NCBI GenBank assembly: GCA_030690025.1
Contig: JAUYDJ010000059.1
Span: 1-7,580 of the forward strand
DNA: 7,580 bases
Direction of reading: 5' to 3'
From: Chloroflexota bacterium
Lineage (GTDB): Bacteria; Chloroflexota; Dehalococcoidia; Dehalococcoidales; JAUYDJ01
Positions 6,603 through 7,580 of this stretch are shown piece after piece (the stretch's first letter is position 1; each line of letters starts with the position of its first letter). A model generated the notes under the pieces. That model saw only the letters and a program-made list of their open reading frames with translations, was not told where the DNA came from and ran no database searches. The translations under genes were made by a program, and so were the position numbers.

Positions 6603-7337
6603 CTACTCCTGAAAACTGAAAATCGGGGCGGGCAGGCATTTGTGGGTGTTGGCCGCTATCCGCGACTCAATCTTTGCCTTCACCGGCTCGCTGGCTTCGC
6701 CGGTGATGAGATAACGGTCGAGGTCCACGTAGGTGAAGCCCAGCTCGGCCTCTGAGATTTGCCCGGGCCACAGTCCCGCCGAGGGCGGCTTGTCGATAAT
6801 GGGCTGCGGGACGCCCAGGAATTTGGCCAACTCTCTTATCTGCGTCTTGACCAGGCTGCCCAGCGGCAGGATATCGGCGGCGCCATCGCCGTACTTGGTG
6901 AAGTAGCCGGCGGCAATCTCGCTGCGGTTGCTCGAACCGACTACGATGTACCTGAGCTGGTTAGCAAAATAGTAAAGGGTGAGCATCCTCAGCCGCGCCT
7001 TGATGTTGGCTTCAGCCAGTCGTTTGACACTGGCCTCGGTGGTGCGGGCAGGCAAAGCCCGCACCAAGGCGTCAAAGGCCGGGTCGAGGGTCACCTTCTC
7101 GGTAGGGATGGTAAACTTGCCGGCTACGGCCCGGGCATGTGCCTCGTCCACCGGGTCGCTGTAACAGGGCATGATTATGCCCATTGTGTTCTGGGGAAAG
7201 GCACGATGGCACAGCACGGACAGCACCGAAGAATCGATGCCGCCGCTCATGCCAATGACTACTCCCCGCGAGCCGGTGGCCAGCACCTTATCTTTTATCC
7301 ACAAGACGAGCTTTTGGGCTAACTGCATGGTGTCCAT
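6603..7337 (-). CDS. nadE: NH3-dependent NAD(+) synthetase
   Basis: NadE performs the last step of NAD synthesis, amidating deamido-NAD with ATP through an adenylated intermediate. The 244-residue protein shows the PP-loop SGGIDSS (31-37), NIKARLRM (111-118), GSSNRSE (134-140) and the strongly conserved TKYGDGAADILP stretch (147-158), followed by KPPSAGLWPGQ. No N-terminal glutaminase domain is present, so it should use free ammonia or an external donor. It is a little shorter than the roughly 270 residues common in this subfamily, without visible loss of motifs. ATG 7337 has a GGGGG ribosome binding site 5 nt upstream; a second in-frame ATG at 7328 lacks that spacing. It has its own strong promoter and probably forms a single-gene unit. 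Confidence 0.96.
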   Translation of the reverse strand: MDTMQLAQKLVLWIKDKVLATGSRGVVIGMSGGIDSSVLSVLCHRAFPQNTMGIIMPCYSDPVDEAHARAVAGKFTIPTEKVTLDPAFDALVRALPARTTEASVKRLAEANIKARLRMLTLYYFANQLRYIVVGSSNRSEIAAGYFTKYGDGAADILPLGSLVKTQIRELAKFLGVPQPIIDKPPSAGLWPGQISEAELGFTYVDLDRYLITGEASEPVKAKIESRIAANTHKCLPAPIFSFQE

Positions 7338-7359
7338 GTCAACCCCCGTATTTGCTGGT

Positions 7360-7389
7360 AGTATACAACCTTATCAGGCGGCCGGTCAA
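7360..7389 (-). promoter_or_regulatory. Sigma-70 promoter of nadE
   Basis: On the minus strand the -35 TTGACC (7389-7384, 5 of 6) and the -10 TATACT (7365-7360, 5 of 6) are separated by 18 nt. Initiation near A7353 gives a leader of about 16 nt that contains only the ribosome binding site, leaving no room for a riboswitch. Confidence 0.7.
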
Positions 7390-7448
7390 AAAGGAGAGCG
7401 TAAAGGTTCCGTGAAACTCGCAGAAAGGCCTTCGAATCTCCCTCTTTC

Positions 7449-7493
7449 CCCTTCAGGGAGAACCCTTCAGGGTGAACCCCTTTTCCAAAGGGG
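7449..7493. repeat. Tandem 14-bp repeat plus hairpin upstream of nadE
   Basis: Two adjacent 14-bp units (7449-7462 and 7463-7476) share CCCTTCAGGG followed by AGAA or TGAA, with one mismatch. They are followed directly by a perfect hairpin CCCCTTT/AAAGGGG with a 3-nt loop (7477-7493). Each unit is itself a small palindrome (CCCT/AGGG). The pattern looks like a dispersed intergenic repeat. The rest of 7390-7580 shows no supported gene; a minus-strand open frame there is composed largely of these repeats. Confidence 0.65.
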
Positions 7494-7580
7494 GAGGAAG
7501 TAGGAATAATGTTTGTTCCCCCTTTATGAAAGTCCCGATTCACTTTGTTCATGCGGGATTCCGTATGAGTGTAACGAATC

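Noticed and set aside
6457..6639. 60-residue minus-strand open frame between nadE and recA
   Set aside because: It overlaps the nadE end and runs into the inverted-repeat element; the composition is repeat-derived and no family is recognisable.
7319..7552. 77-residue minus-strand open frame upstream of nadE
   Set aside because: It is built largely from the tandem repeat and hairpin, and it crosses the nadE promoter and start.
7431..7580. CRISPR-like array in the repeats upstream of nadE
   Set aside because: The repeat units are only 14 bp and directly abutting with no spacers, and no cas genes are present.

Overview
The window reads as a chromosomal housekeeping segment from a GC-rich bacterium, most likely a member of the Dehalococcoidia (Chloroflexota). 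That placement is an inference. It rests on the gene order recA-recX-rny-ymdB-PHP-plsY, on a short inverted-repeat element beginning GTCATTGCGAG, and on a downstream gene start resembling a membrane-anchored HdrD-type iron-sulfur protein. No 16S or other decisive marker is present. All genes lie on the minus strand, so transcription runs from high to low coordinates.

Layout in transcription order: non-coding DNA with short tandem repeats and a good sigma-70 promoter (7338-7580); nadE, ammonia-dependent NAD synthetase (6603-7337); a 290-bp intergenic region with a nested inverted-repeat element and the recA promoter (6313-6602); recA (5299-6312); a hairpin terminator (5231-5264); recX (4546-5220); rny, RNase Y (3008-4549); ymdB, a calcineurin-like phosphodiesterase (2234-2998); a PHP-domain phosphoesterase (1390-2232); a divergent plsY-family membrane protein (701-1381); a small zinc-ribbon/B-box-like four-helix membrane protein (208-696); a promoter; and the first 37 codons of a probable HdrD-like iron-sulfur membrane protein (1-113).

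From recX to the B-box-like gene, the genes overlap by 4 nt or are separated by no more than about 9 nt, so they very probably form one operon. It would be fed by read-through of the recA terminator or by a weak internal promoter. RNase Y (mRNA endonuclease), YmdB (2',3'-cyclic nucleotide phosphodiesterase) and the PHP protein (family active on nucleotide 3',5'-bisphosphates or RNA 5' ends) form a plausible RNA-turnover set next to the recombinase and its regulator. The last two genes, a PlsY homologue apparently lacking catalytic residues and the zinc-finger membrane protein, are the least understood.

I found no defence system, CRISPR array, transposase, tRNA or rRNA. The most interesting points are a probable CTG start codon for the PHP gene, the apparent loss of catalytic residues in the PlsY homologue, the zinc-finger membrane protein coupled to it, and the nested repeat upstream of recA.
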